Origin: Aliivibrio finisterrensis
Lineage (GTDB): Bacteria; Pseudomonadota; Gammaproteobacteria; Enterobacterales; Vibrionaceae
Length of the DNA stretch: 64,000 bases
Assembly: GCF_008933155.1 (NCBI RefSeq)
Contig: NZ_WBVP01000005.1
Span: forward strand, 124,001 to 188,000
Reading direction: 5' to 3'
The notes beneath the pieces are model-generated. The model had not been told where the DNA came from and searched no databases. It saw only the letters and a list, made by a program, of their open reading frames with translations. A program made the position numbers and the translations under genes. Below, piece after piece: positions 16,564 to 24,708 of the stretch (its first letter is position 1; each line of letters opens with the position of its first letter).

Positions 16564-16959
16564 ATGGCAATTTCTTTTGATAAAGCATTGGGTATTCATC
16601 AGTATACGGTTGGAGTTCGCTCTGAACGTGCTGAAATGTTAGCGACAAACATCGCTCAAGCGAATACTCCGGGCTATAAAGCAAAAGGAATGGATTTTCA
16701 AAAAGCATTACAGTCGGCAACATCGAAAGCAAGTACGGGCTTAAGCCGTACTGATGGTCGGCACATTAATGCCTCAACACGAATGGCTGGGGAAATTCAA
16801 TACCGTCTTCCTACTCAACCTGATACAGGTGACGGGAATACGGTAGATGTGGATTTGGAGCGTAACTTGTTTATGCAAAACCAACTTCGTCATCAAGCAT
16901 CATTGGAATTTTTAGGTAGCAAGTTCAAAAACCTAACCAAAGCAATTAAAGGGGAATAG
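16564..16959 (+). CDS. flgB: Proximal rod protein FlgB
   Basis: FlgB is a proximal rod subunit that joins the MS ring/FliE to the rod in the periplasm. The product has 131 aa. The N-terminal family helix ends with the Asn/Pro-rich turn LATNIAQANTPGYKAKGMDF, and the C-terminal helix FMQNQLRHQASLEFLGSKFKNL completes the coiled-coil pair. GGAGG at 16552 is the ribosome-binding site. It is the first gene of flgBCDE. Confidence 0.95.
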   Translation: MAISFDKALGIHQYTVGVRSERAEMLATNIAQANTPGYKAKGMDFQKALQSATSKASTGLSRTDGRHINASTRMAGEIQYRLPTQPDTGDGNTVDVDLERNLFMQNQLRHQASLEFLGSKFKNLTKAIKGE

Positions 16960-16961
16960 AG

Positions 16962-17378
16962 ATGAGCTTATTTAATGTTTTTAACGTTACAGGTTCTGCA
17001 ATGAGTGCAGAGTCAGTTCGTCTTAACACCACTTCAAGTAACATGGCAAACGCAGACAGTGTAAGTAGCTCAGCTGCTGAAACTTATAAAGCACGCCAGG
17101 CTGTTTTTGGTGCGGAATTGAGCAAAGCAAAATACAAACAAGATCATACAGTTCCTGTAAAAGTTCTTGGTATTGTTGAAAGCCAAAAGCCTCTACGTGC
17201 AGAATATAACCCAGACCATCCTATGGCAAATGACGATGGCTATATCTTTAAGCCAAACGTTAATGTGATGGAAGAAATGGCAAACATGATTTCTGCTTCT
17301 CGTTCATACCAAACGAATATTCAAGTTGCAGATGCGAGTAAACAAATGTTGCAGAGTACTCTGCGAATGGGTCAATAA
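16962..17378 (+). CDS. flgC: Proximal rod protein FlgC
   Basis: FlgC is a proximal rod subunit of 138 aa, exported by the type III system without a cleaved signal. The N-terminal motif is SVRLNTTSSNMANADSVSS, and the C-terminus has the family pattern NVNVMEEMANMISASRSYQTNIQVADASKQMLQ. It starts 2 bases after flgB, so translation is likely coupled. Confidence 0.95.
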   Translation: MSLFNVFNVTGSAMSAESVRLNTTSSNMANADSVSSSAAETYKARQAVFGAELSKAKYKQDHTVPVKVLGIVESQKPLRAEYNPDHPMANDDGYIFKPNVNVMEEMANMISASRSYQTNIQVADASKQMLQSTLRMGQ

Positions 17379-17393
17379 GGATAGGAGGTAGCT

Positions 17394-18104
17394 ATGACTG
17401 GAATCAATAACGTTGGTCAAAACGGCTTGTCCTACATCGACCAGTTAAAGAGTCTTCAAGAGGCGAACAAAACTGAAAAAACAACGGGCGGCAAAAATGA
17501 ACTGAAGCAAGAAGACTTCCTTTCATTGCTAACCAAGCAGTTGTCTCAACAAGACCCATTTAAACCGGTTGAAAACGACCAGATGATTGCGCAAATGGCA
17601 TCATTTGCAACTGTCGACGGTATTGGCAAGATGAATACACAGTTTGATAGCTTGAATTCATCAATGACATCTAACCAAGCATTACAAGCGTCTTCGCTTG
17701 TTGGTCGTGATGTTCTAGTACCTGGCGCTAAAGGCTTAAAAGAAGCAGATAAAGGTATGGCGGCAATGGTTAAATTGCCTCAAGTAATTAATAACCTAAT
17801 GGTTCGTGTTGAAAACGAACAAGGCCAATTAATTCGTACTTTAGATGTGGGCGCTAAACCTGCTGGCGACACTCGAGTAGAGTGGGACGGCAAAGATGAT
17901 AAAGGCAATGCAATGCCTGCTGGTCGCTATAACATTAAAGCGGCGGGCGTGCTTGATGGAGAAAACAAAGAGTTTGGTGTATCAACATACGCAAACGTAA
18001 ATAGTGTTCTTCTGGGCAAAGGTGATGGCAATGTTCTGCTAAATCTTGCTGGTTTTGCTTCACCTATCAAACTGGCAGAAGTGCTAGAAGTAGGTAAGGC
18101 GTAG
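17394..18104 (+). CDS. flgD: Hook-capping protein FlgD
   Basis: FlgD forms the cap under which hook subunits polymerise and is lost when the hook is complete. The product has 236 aa. The N-terminal capping region includes LKQEDFLSLLTKQLSQQDPFKPVENDQMIAQMA, and the C-terminal half is the FlgD Ig-like domain with VEWDGKDDKGNAMPAGRY at about 160-178. AGGAGG lies just before the ATG. A large stem-loop follows the stop (18107-18148). Confidence 0.95.
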   Translation: MTGINNVGQNGLSYIDQLKSLQEANKTEKTTGGKNELKQEDFLSLLTKQLSQQDPFKPVENDQMIAQMASFATVDGIGKMNTQFDSLNSSMTSNQALQASSLVGRDVLVPGAKGLKEADKGMAAMVKLPQVINNLMVRVENEQGQLIRTLDVGAKPAGDTRVEWDGKDDKGNAMPAGRYNIKAAGVLDGENKEFGVSTYANVNSVLLGKGDGNVLLNLAGFASPIKLAEVLEVGKA

Positions 18105-18106
18105 AA

Positions 18107-18148
18107 AGGGCGAATATTCAGTGCAGCATGCGCTGCCTGAATACCCTT
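18107..18148 (+). other. Large stem-loop after flgD
   Basis: The arms AGGG-TATTCAG-GCAGC and GCTGC-TGAATA-CCCT fold into a long imperfect stem centred on ATGC at 18128-18131. The trailing TATTTAT is only weakly T-rich, so it may be a partial terminator or an mRNA stabiliser between flgD and the highly translated hook gene. Confidence 0.55.
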
Positions 18149-18186
18149 ATTTATATCGTGAAAATTCATTAATAAATAGAGCTATG

Positions 18187-18233
18187 CCAATTCCTTTAAC
18201 ATTCCCAATGACTGTGATCGTTAATGGAATTGG
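18187..18233 (+). other. Leader stem-loop before flgE
   Basis: CCAATTCC-T-TTAAC at 18187-18200 pairs with GTTAA-T-GGAATTGG at 18220-18233, giving 13 pairs with one T-T mismatch around a 19-base loop. It ends 33 bases before the flgE ATG and about 20 before its ribosome-binding site. It has no T-run, so it is not a classical terminator. Confidence 0.65.
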
Positions 18234-18266
18234 AAAACATAAGCGTAGCTAGATAGGAGATATCAA

Positions 18267-19565
18267 ATGTCATACGTAGCATTAAGTGGTCTAGCCGCTG
18301 CTCAAAAAGACTTAAACACAACATCAAACAACTTAGCAAATGCCAATACTTTTGGTTTTAAAGAATCCCGTGCAGAGTTCGGTGATGTGTATTCATCATC
18401 ATTGTTCTCAAATGCAAAAACCACAACAGGTGGTGGTGCTCAAACGACAAAAATTGCTCAGCAATTCCACGAAGGTTCAAGCATTTATACTAATAATCCA
18501 ATGGATTTACGTATCTCTGGCCAAGGTTTTTTCGCTGTGGCAAAAGATCGCCTACAACCAGCGACAAATGAATTAAGCCGTAATGGTGCATTCCACCTAG
18601 ATAATGAAAATTACGTAACGACATCAAATGATGAGTTTTTATTGGGTTACGAAGTAGATCCTGAATCTGGTAATGTGTCTTCATATGAGCCAAAAGCACT
18701 GAAGATCCCAGACCAATTCGGTAAGCCAAAACCAACAGAAAACGTTGAAATTGGTATGAACTTACCAGCAACTGAAGTACCAAAAGATCCTGCTCTTTTT
18801 GATATGAATGATCCTGACACTTACAACAAGTCAACTTCGGTAACGACGTATGACTCTCTAGGTCAGCCATACAAAATGACGACGTACTATGTTAAAGATG
18901 CAACACAACCAAACCGTTGGAATGTGTTCTACTCTTCAACTGATACTGATGGTGAAAAACCAGTAAACATTAATGGTGGTGATTCAACGAATGCCGCGGG
19001 CCAAGTTGGTCACTCTATTATTTTTAATAATGATGGTACAACTCAAAGTATCAATGCTGGTCAACCGGTTGCAACAACAACACTAGGTGCGAATGGTTTA
19101 AACTTAAATGGTGCTGATCCTTCTCAGACATTAACCATGAAGTTTGATAACCCAACACAATTCTCTGCACCGTTTGAAATGCGTCGCTTTAGTGAAGATG
19201 GCGCAACAACAGGTTACTTATCAAAAGTAGATATCGATAAGAGTGGTAACATTGTAGGTTCATACTCGAATGGTAAAGATGTAACGCTTGGCCGTGTAGC
19301 TATGGTTCGTGTTACTAACCAGCAAGGTCTTGCACAAAATGGTGGTACTCAGTGGTCTACAACACAAGCATCTGGTGCGGCTATTTGGGGTGAAGCAAGC
19401 CAAGGTTCATTTGGTGACATTCAAAGTGGTACTTTGGAGCAATCAAACATCGATATGACACAAGAATTGGTTGATTTGATTTCCGCACAACGTAACTTCC
19501 AAGCGAACTCACGTTCACTGGATGTACACAACCAACTGCAACAAAATATTCTGCAAATTCGTTAA
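18267..19565 (+). CDS. flgE: Hook protein FlgE
   Basis: FlgE is the subunit of the flexible hook outside the cell. The product has 432 aa, near the usual Vibrio size. It opens MSYVALSGLAAAQKDLNTTSNNLANANTFGFKESRAEF, with the rod/hook-family motif, and ends with DMTQELVDLISAQRNFQANSRSLDVHNQLQQNILQ. The central part carries the hook domains D1 and D2. TAGGAGAT is the ribosome-binding site. The leader before it is unusually structured (18107-18233). It closes the flgBCDE unit, with a terminator right after it. Confidence 0.95.
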   Translation: MSYVALSGLAAAQKDLNTTSNNLANANTFGFKESRAEFGDVYSSSLFSNAKTTTGGGAQTTKIAQQFHEGSSIYTNNPMDLRISGQGFFAVAKDRLQPATNELSRNGAFHLDNENYVTTSNDEFLLGYEVDPESGNVSSYEPKALKIPDQFGKPKPTENVEIGMNLPATEVPKDPALFDMNDPDTYNKSTSVTTYDSLGQPYKMTTYYVKDATQPNRWNVFYSSTDTDGEKPVNINGGDSTNAAGQVGHSIIFNNDGTTQSINAGQPVATTTLGANGLNLNGADPSQTLTMKFDNPTQFSAPFEMRRFSEDGATTGYLSKVDIDKSGNIVGSYSNGKDVTLGRVAMVRVTNQQGLAQNGGTQWSTTQASGAAIWGEASQGSFGDIQSGTLEQSNIDMTQELVDLISAQRNFQANSRSLDVHNQLQQNILQIR

Positions 19566-19588
19566 TCTAAACGAAATTGTTATTATCG

Positions 19589-19618
19589 AATTGCCGTCAA
19601 TGTTGACGGCAATTTTTT
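19589..19618 (+). terminator. flgBCDE terminator
   Basis: AATTGCCGTCAA and TTGACGGCAATT form a perfect palindromic stem around TG, followed by TTTTTT. Confidence 0.93.
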
Positions 19619-19728
19619 ACCCAAATTATTTGCCTCTCCTCCCCCAAATCTTTCCTCTTTGAATCTATTACATTCATAAAATCATCCTGTTATATATTTA
19701 ATTTATTGAAAAATATAGAAAATAAAAG

Positions 19729-19745
19729 TTGGCACACTCATTGCT
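19729..19745 (+). promoter_or_regulatory. Sigma-54 promoter for flgFGHI
   Basis: TTGGCACACTCATTGCT is essentially the consensus TTGGCAC-N5-TTGCT, 34 bases before the flgF ATG. Confidence 0.92.
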
Positions 19746-19778
19746 TTTATAACTTCAGATAGATTATTGGAGTTCATT

Positions 19779-20528
19779 ATGGATCGCGCATTATTTTTAG
19801 CCATGAGTGGCGCAAAGCAAAACATGCAAGCTATGCAATTGCGTTCAAACAACCTTGCAAACGTAAGTACAACGGGTTTCCGTGCTGATTTAGAGCAAGC
19901 TCGTTCAATGCAAGCGTACGGTGAAGGTTTACCTACTCGTGTATTTAATATGACAGAGCGTCCAGGAAGCAGTTTTTCTCAAGGCTCTGTGATTACAACA
20001 GGTCGTGATTTAGATTTAACGATTGAAGGTGATGGCTGGATTTCAGTGATGGACAACACGGGCCGTGAAGGTTTGACTCGTGCCGGTAATCTGAAAATTG
20101 ATGAAACAGGTTTGTTAATGAATGGCAGCGGTCATTTAGTACTAGGTGAAAATGACGCGCCAATCACTTTGCCGCTTCCTATCTCAAAAATTCAAATTGC
20201 TAAAGACGGCACTATCTCTGTTCTTGAGCAAGGTGCGCCAGCAGAAGCGATGGCAGAAGTTGACCGCATTAAATTAGTAAAAACCGATAATCGCGATTTA
20301 TTTAAAGACACGAATGGCTTGTTTCGTTCGAAAAATCCTAATAATGCATTCCAAGCTGATGCTGGTGTCACTGTATTAAAAGGTGCATTAGAAGGCAGTA
20401 ACGTTAATGCCGTAGGTGAAATGACCAATTTAATTGATTTGCAGCGTCAATTTGAAATGCAAGTCAAGATGATGAGTACCGCTGAAGAAATGGATAAAGC
20501 GTCAGATTCATTATTGCGTATGGGTTAA
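19779..20528 (+). CDS. flgF: Rod protein FlgF
   Basis: FlgF is the distal/proximal rod junction subunit. The start is ATG 19779 (MDRALFLAMSGAKQNMQAM) with TTGGAG just upstream, and gives 249 aa, the usual Vibrio length. An in-frame TTG at 19767 coincides with the ribosome-binding site and is not a likely start. The N-terminal motif is QLRSNNLANVSTTGFRADL, and the C-terminus (DLQRQFEMQVKMMSTAEEMDKASDSLLRMG) is family-typical. It heads the flgFGHI unit. Confidence 0.95.
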   Translation: MDRALFLAMSGAKQNMQAMQLRSNNLANVSTTGFRADLEQARSMQAYGEGLPTRVFNMTERPGSSFSQGSVITTGRDLDLTIEGDGWISVMDNTGREGLTRAGNLKIDETGLLMNGSGHLVLGENDAPITLPLPISKIQIAKDGTISVLEQGAPAEAMAEVDRIKLVKTDNRDLFKDTNGLFRSKNPNNAFQADAGVTVLKGALEGSNVNAVGEMTNLIDLQRQFEMQVKMMSTAEEMDKASDSLLRMG

Positions 20529-20583
20529 TTGAATAATTAACTTTGATTAACTTAATACATTAAAAAATTTAGAGGAACACACA

Positions 20584-21372
20584 ATGAATCCAGCATTATG
20601 GGTAAGTAAAACTGGCTTAGACGCACAGCAAACAAACATTGCGACTATCTCAAACAACTTGGCGAATGCCTCAACGGTTGGCTTTAAAAAGAGCCGTGCT
20701 GTATTTGAAGATCTGTTTTACCAAAACGTAAACCAAGCCGGTGCTCAATCCACTCAAAATACCGAGTTACCAACTGGCTTAATGCTAGGTGCAGGTTCTA
20801 AAGTTGTGGCAACTCAAAAAGTATTCACTAACGGTAATGCTCAAACCACATCAAACGGTATGGACATGATGATCGAAGGTAAAGGCTTTTTTCAAGTAAC
20901 GATGCCAGATGGTAACATTGGTTACTCTCGTAATGGTCAATTTACACTGAATGATGAAGGCGCAATCGTAACAACAGGCGCAGGCTACCGTTTAGAGCCA
21001 GAAATTATCGTTCCTGAAGATGCAATTAATGTAACTGTAGGTACTGATGGTGAAGTTTCAGTTCGTTTACGTGGTCAGCAAGATAACCAAGTGATTGGTC
21101 AAATTACAACGGTTGATTTTATTAACCCAGGTGGTCTAGAGCCAGTAGGGCAAAACCTTTACTTACCAACTGGCGCAAGTGGTGACCCGCAAGAAGGAAC
21201 ACCGGGTCTAGAAGGTTTAGGTGCCATTCGTCAATCTATGCTTGAAGCGTCAAACGTTAACGTAACTGAAGAGCTCGTGAATATGATCGAAGCGCAACGT
21301 GTTTATGAAATGAACTCAAAAGTAATTTCTGCTGTTGATAAAATGGCAAGCTTTGTTAACCAACAACTGTAA
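20584..21372 (+). CDS. flgG: Distal rod protein FlgG
   Basis: FlgG makes up the distal rod that passes through the P and L rings. The product has 262 aa. It opens MNPALWVSKTGLDAQQTNIATISNNLANASTVGFKKSRAVFEDL, including the extended FlgG-specific segment after the family motif. It ends NVTEELVNMIEAQRVYEMNSKVISAVDKMASF. AGAGGAA is the ribosome-binding site. It is followed closely by flgH and flgI, the ring genes it passes through. Confidence 0.95.
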   Translation: MNPALWVSKTGLDAQQTNIATISNNLANASTVGFKKSRAVFEDLFYQNVNQAGAQSTQNTELPTGLMLGAGSKVVATQKVFTNGNAQTTSNGMDMMIEGKGFFQVTMPDGNIGYSRNGQFTLNDEGAIVTTGAGYRLEPEIIVPEDAINVTVGTDGEVSVRLRGQQDNQVIGQITTVDFINPGGLEPVGQNLYLPTGASGDPQEGTPGLEGLGAIRQSMLEASNVNVTEELVNMIEAQRVYEMNSKVISAVDKMASFVNQQL

Positions 21373-21384
21373 TTGGTGATTAGG

Positions 21385-22176
21385 ATGAAACGTCTTTTTT
21401 GTTTACTACTTCTAGCCACATTAACGGGTTGTGAATCGCTGTTAATTCAAAATCCAAACTTACAAGAGAGCGAAGTCACTTCTGCGACAACCAATGTTGA
21501 TGCCGTAGAAGGGGATAAAGCAAAAGAAGAGGGCGGCGGCATTATTGATACACTGCGTGGTCGTAATGATCCTATATCAGGTGATCCTGCTTGGGCTCCA
21601 ATTCATCCTAAAGAAAAACCAGAGCATTACGCGGCAGCAACCGGTTCATTGTTTAATATCGATCATGCGCAAGATATGTATGACGACACAAAACCACGCG
21701 GATTGGGTGACATTGTTACGGTTACTTTGGCTGAAAATACCAAAGCGGCAAAAAGTGCCGATGCAGAATTATCTAAATCAAATGATTCAAGCATGGACCC
21801 ATTACAAGTGGGTGGCCAAGAATTGCAAATGGGTGGTAAGTATAATTTTTCTTATGAGTTATCTAATGATAATAACTTCACAGGAAATACATCTGCCAAT
21901 CAAAGTAACAGTTTAAGTGGTTCAATTACGGTTGAAGTGATTGAAGTATTATCAAATGGTAATTTGCTGATCCGTGGTGAAAAGTGGCTAACACTGAATA
22001 CGGGTGATGAGTACATTCGATTAAGTGGAACCATCAGACCTGAAGACATTGCTTTTGATAATACAATTGCATCAACACGAATTTCAAATGCTCGTATCCA
22101 ATATTCAGGTGCGGGTGATCAACAAGATATGCAAGAACCTGGATTCTTGGCACGATTCTTTAATGTAGCACTGTAA
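21385..22176 (+). CDS. flgH: L-ring lipoprotein FlgH
   Basis: FlgH forms the outer-membrane L ring, a bushing for the rod. The start is ATG 21385, which gives 263 aa with a compact lipoprotein signal [16 protein letters not shown] (Cys16). An in-frame TTG at 21373 would only add four residues. The mature protein has the FlgH landmarks [21 protein letters not shown] near residue 100, [25 protein letters not shown] near 200, and a final sequence ending in FARFFNVAL-like LARFFNVAL. The start lies 12 bases after flgG. Confidence 0.95.
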   Translation: MKRLFCLLLLATLTGCESLLIQNPNLQESEVTSATTNVDAVEGDKAKEEGGGIIDTLRGRNDPISGDPAWAPIHPKEKPEHYAAATGSLFNIDHAQDMYDDTKPRGLGDIVTVTLAENTKAAKSADAELSKSNDSSMDPLQVGGQELQMGGKYNFSYELSNDNNFTGNTSANQSNSLSGSITVEVIEVLSNGNLLIRGEKWLTLNTGDEYIRLSGTIRPEDIAFDNTIASTRISNARIQYSGAGDQQDMQEPGFLARFFNVAL

Positions 22177-22202
22177 TAATGACGAATCGTTGGAGTTTTG
22201 AC

Positions 22203-23300
22203 GTGAATAAAAACCTAGTTACCTTAATTTTTACTTGGTTATGCCTAAGTATCTCTACAGCACAAGCGGCACGTATTAAAGACGTAGCGGAAGTTGCTGG
22301 GGTTCGTAGTAACCAATTAATCGGCTATGGTCTGGTTTCAGGCTTGCCGGGTACTGGTGAATCAACCCCATTTACCGATCAAAGCTTTAATGCCATGCTG
22401 CAAAACTTTGGTATTCAATTACCACCTGGAACAAAACCAAAAACAAAAAATGTCGCGGCAGTAATGGTAACGGCAACGTTGCCAGCCTTTTCAAAACAAG
22501 GCCAAGTAGTTGATGTTACTGTCTCTTCTGTTGGTTCAGCAAAAAGTTTACGTGGTGGTACTTTACTACAAACTTTTCTAAAAGGTTTAGATGGTAAAAC
22601 TTACGCAATAGCACAAGGTAACTTAATTGTAAGTGGCTTTAGTGCTGAAGGCGCAGATGGTTCAAAGTTGGTGGGTAATAACCCAACCGTAGGCCGTATT
22701 TCTGGTGGTGCAATAGTTGAACGTGAGGTTCCATCTCCATTTGGTCGTGGTGATTTCATTACCTTTAACTTATTAGAGTCTGATTTTACTACCGCTCAAC
22801 GTATGGCTGATGCGGTAAATAATTTCTTAGGCCCAAATATGGCGTCAGCGGTTGATGCAACCTCAGTCCGTGTGCGTGCACCCCGTGATATTAGCCAACG
22901 TGTTGCTTTCTTATCTGCGGTAGAGAATGTCGATTTTGACCCAGCAGATGGTTCAGCAAAAATCATTGTTAACTCTCGTACTGGCACTATTGTTGTTGGT
23001 AAACATGTGAAATTGAAAGCAGCAGCGGTAACCCACGGTGGTATGACGGTTGCAATTAAAGAAAACTTACAAGTGAGTCAACCTGGTCCTTTTAGTGATG
23101 GTCAAACGGTCGTTGTTCCTGACTCTGATATTGAAGTAACTGAAGAGCAAGGAAAGATGTTTAAGTTTGAGCCGGGACTTACTCTTGATGATTTGGTTCG
23201 AGCTGTGAATGAGGTTGGTGCTGCCCCATCAGATTTAATGGCGATCCTACAAGCATTGAAACAAGCGGGTGCCATTGAAGGACAACTAATTATCATTTAA
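22203..23300 (+). CDS. flgI: P-ring protein FlgI
   Basis: FlgI forms the P ring in the peptidoglycan layer. I place the start at GTG 22203 because GGAG at 22192-22195 lies 7 bases upstream. The ATG at 22179 overlaps the end of flgH and has no ribosome-binding site. This gives 365 aa, the E. coli length, and a clean signal peptide ending AQA before [11 protein letters not shown]. Conserved parts are [18 protein letters not shown] and the C-terminal [31 protein letters not shown]. Its chaperone flgA is at 13720. Confidence 0.93.
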   Translation: MNKNLVTLIFTWLCLSISTAQAARIKDVAEVAGVRSNQLIGYGLVSGLPGTGESTPFTDQSFNAMLQNFGIQLPPGTKPKTKNVAAVMVTATLPAFSKQGQVVDVTVSSVGSAKSLRGGTLLQTFLKGLDGKTYAIAQGNLIVSGFSAEGADGSKLVGNNPTVGRISGGAIVEREVPSPFGRGDFITFNLLESDFTTAQRMADAVNNFLGPNMASAVDATSVRVRAPRDISQRVAFLSAVENVDFDPADGSAKIIVNSRTGTIVVGKHVKLKAAAVTHGGMTVAIKENLQVSQPGPFSDGQTVVVPDSDIEVTEEQGKMFKFEPGLTLDDLVRAVNEVGAAPSDLMAILQALKQAGAIEGQLIII

Positions 23301-23325
23301 TAGCGACTTATTAAATAAAGACAAT

Positions 23326-23356
23326 AAACGCACGTCTTAGGGAGTGCGTTTTTTTT
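23326..23356 (+). terminator. flgFGHI terminator
   Basis: AAACGCAC and GTGCGTTT form an 8-bp stem around a 10-base loop, followed by a run of eight T. The end of the T-run touches the flgJ sigma-54 promoter. Confidence 0.88.
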
Positions 23357-23371
23357 GGCATTAAATTTGCT
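23355..23371 (+). promoter_or_regulatory. Sigma-54 promoter for flgJ
   Basis: TTGGCATTAAATTTGCT has exact GG-N10-GC spacing and a good TTGCT -12 element. It starts in the last T of the flgFGHI terminator and is 60 bases before the flgJ ATG. Confidence 0.8.
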
Positions 23372-23430
23372 CTATTAGTAACTGTAGAGACAGTAACTTT
23401 ATTACCCTGATTAAAAGAGTAAGTGTAAAG

Positions 23431-24435
23431 ATGAATAATTCAGTAAACATGACAGACGTAGGCTTTATCCATGATGTGGGTGGTCTAGATAAATTACGTA
23501 AAAGTGCAGTGAGTGGCGATCAAAAAAGCCAAGACAAAGCGCTGCGTGCGGCGGCTGAGCAGTTTGAATCAATCTTCACACAAATGCTTTTTAAATCAAT
23601 GCGTAATGCTAATGATTCATTCAAGTCAGACATGATGAGCAGTGATAACCAGAAGTTCTTTGAGCAAATGCGTGATGACCAAATGTCGACTGAGTTATCG
23701 AAAAAAGGATCTCTCGGTTTAGCCGATATGATCGTCGCTCAACTTGGTGCATCAATGAATCAAAAGCCACCAGTTCAAAGCGGCAATAATTTAGAGCAAG
23801 ATGCACGCACGGCAATGCGTAAAGCGGCAACCGATGAAACGTTACGTTTACCTTCTGATTATGTTTATCCAAATACATCTGAAGCAAAACAAGAGTCACA
23901 AGTAGAATCTCCAGCGATTGCACAATTAGAAAAAGCCTTAGCGGCAAGACAGGCACAGCAGCCTCAGAAATTTGATTCACCTCAGCAATTCGTTGAAACC
24001 ATGAAACCATACGCAGAGAAAGCAGCAAAAGCACTGGGTATTGATTCAAATGTCTTGATCGCTCAAGCGGCCTTAGAAACGGGTTGGGGTAAGAAAGTGA
24101 TTCAAAACTCTGTAGATTCAAGTCATAACTTATTCAACATCAAAGCAGACAGAAGTTGGCAAGGTGATAAGATCGCTAAGAATACCTTGGAGTATCACGA
24201 TAATATTGCCGTTACTGAAAATGCCGCTTTCCGTTCATACGATAACTATGAAGAGAGCTTTAGTGATTTTGTTCGATTCTTAAATCAAAACCCACGTTAT
24301 GAGCGAGCGCTACAGCAAACAGAAAGTTCAGAAAGCTTTATTAAAGGGATCCACAGTGCTGGTTATGCAACCGATCCAAATTATACCGATAAAGTAATGA
24401 GTGTAATGAAGACCGTAGAAAGCTTAACTAAATAA
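23431..24435 (+). CDS. flgJ: Rod cap and peptidoglycan hydrolase FlgJ
   Basis: FlgJ caps the growing rod and opens the peptidoglycan for it. The product has 334 aa and two parts. The N-terminal rod-binding domain (about 25-110) has AAEQFESIFTQMLFKSMRNAND, and the C-terminal glucosaminidase domain (about 185-330) has AQAALETGWGKKV, where the Glu is the likely catalytic residue. A Gln/Pro-rich linker joins them. It has its own sigma-54 promoter and terminator, unlike the single flgF-J operon usually described in Vibrio. Confidence 0.95.
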   Translation: MNNSVNMTDVGFIHDVGGLDKLRKSAVSGDQKSQDKALRAAAEQFESIFTQMLFKSMRNANDSFKSDMMSSDNQKFFEQMRDDQMSTELSKKGSLGLADMIVAQLGASMNQKPPVQSGNNLEQDARTAMRKAATDETLRLPSDYVYPNTSEAKQESQVESPAIAQLEKALAARQAQQPQKFDSPQQFVETMKPYAEKAAKALGIDSNVLIAQAALETGWGKKVIQNSVDSSHNLFNIKADRSWQGDKIAKNTLEYHDNIAVTENAAFRSYDNYEESFSDFVRFLNQNPRYERALQQTESSESFIKGIHSAGYATDPNYTDKVMSVMKTVESLTK

Positions 24436-24460
24436 ACTTAACTAAAAAATTAAACCATTA

Positions 24461-24508
24461 AAATCCTGCATCTTAGCCATATTGACTGGCTAAGCGGCAG
24501 GATTTTTT
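24461..24508 (+). terminator. flgJ terminator
   Basis: AATCCTGC and GCAGGATT form the outer stem, and TTAGCCA and TGGCTAA form an inner one; six T follow. Confidence 0.93.
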
Positions 24509-24566
24509 GTTTTATTGCCGCTTAAAAACCAAAAGAGGCAAAGAAAGGCAATAAATACAGAATTTT

Positions 24567-24575
24567 AGTGGCAAA
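24567..24575 (+). promoter_or_regulatory. AGTGGCAAA motif upstream of the flgK promoter
   Basis: AGTGGCAAA lies 60 bases before the flgK -24 element. The same 9-mer occurs twice upstream of flaA (28026 and 28049). It is a candidate activator (FlrC or FlrA) site, by analogy only. Confidence 0.35.
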
Positions 24576-24632
24576 GATAAAGTTTTAAGTCTGCGTTTTT
24601 AGTTATCTTGTTGAAAGTAAAGGGTTTAAAAG

Positions 24633-24649
24633 TTGGCACACTGATTGCT
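24633..24649 (+). promoter_or_regulatory. Sigma-54 promoter for flgKL
   Basis: TTGGCACACTGATTGCT is near-identical to the flgF promoter and is 60 bases before the flgK ATG. Confidence 0.92.
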
Positions 24650-24708
24650 ATATTAGATTCGTTAGGAAATTTTTATCGCATCTTTTATAGAGTTTTTTTG
24701 GAGGCAAC

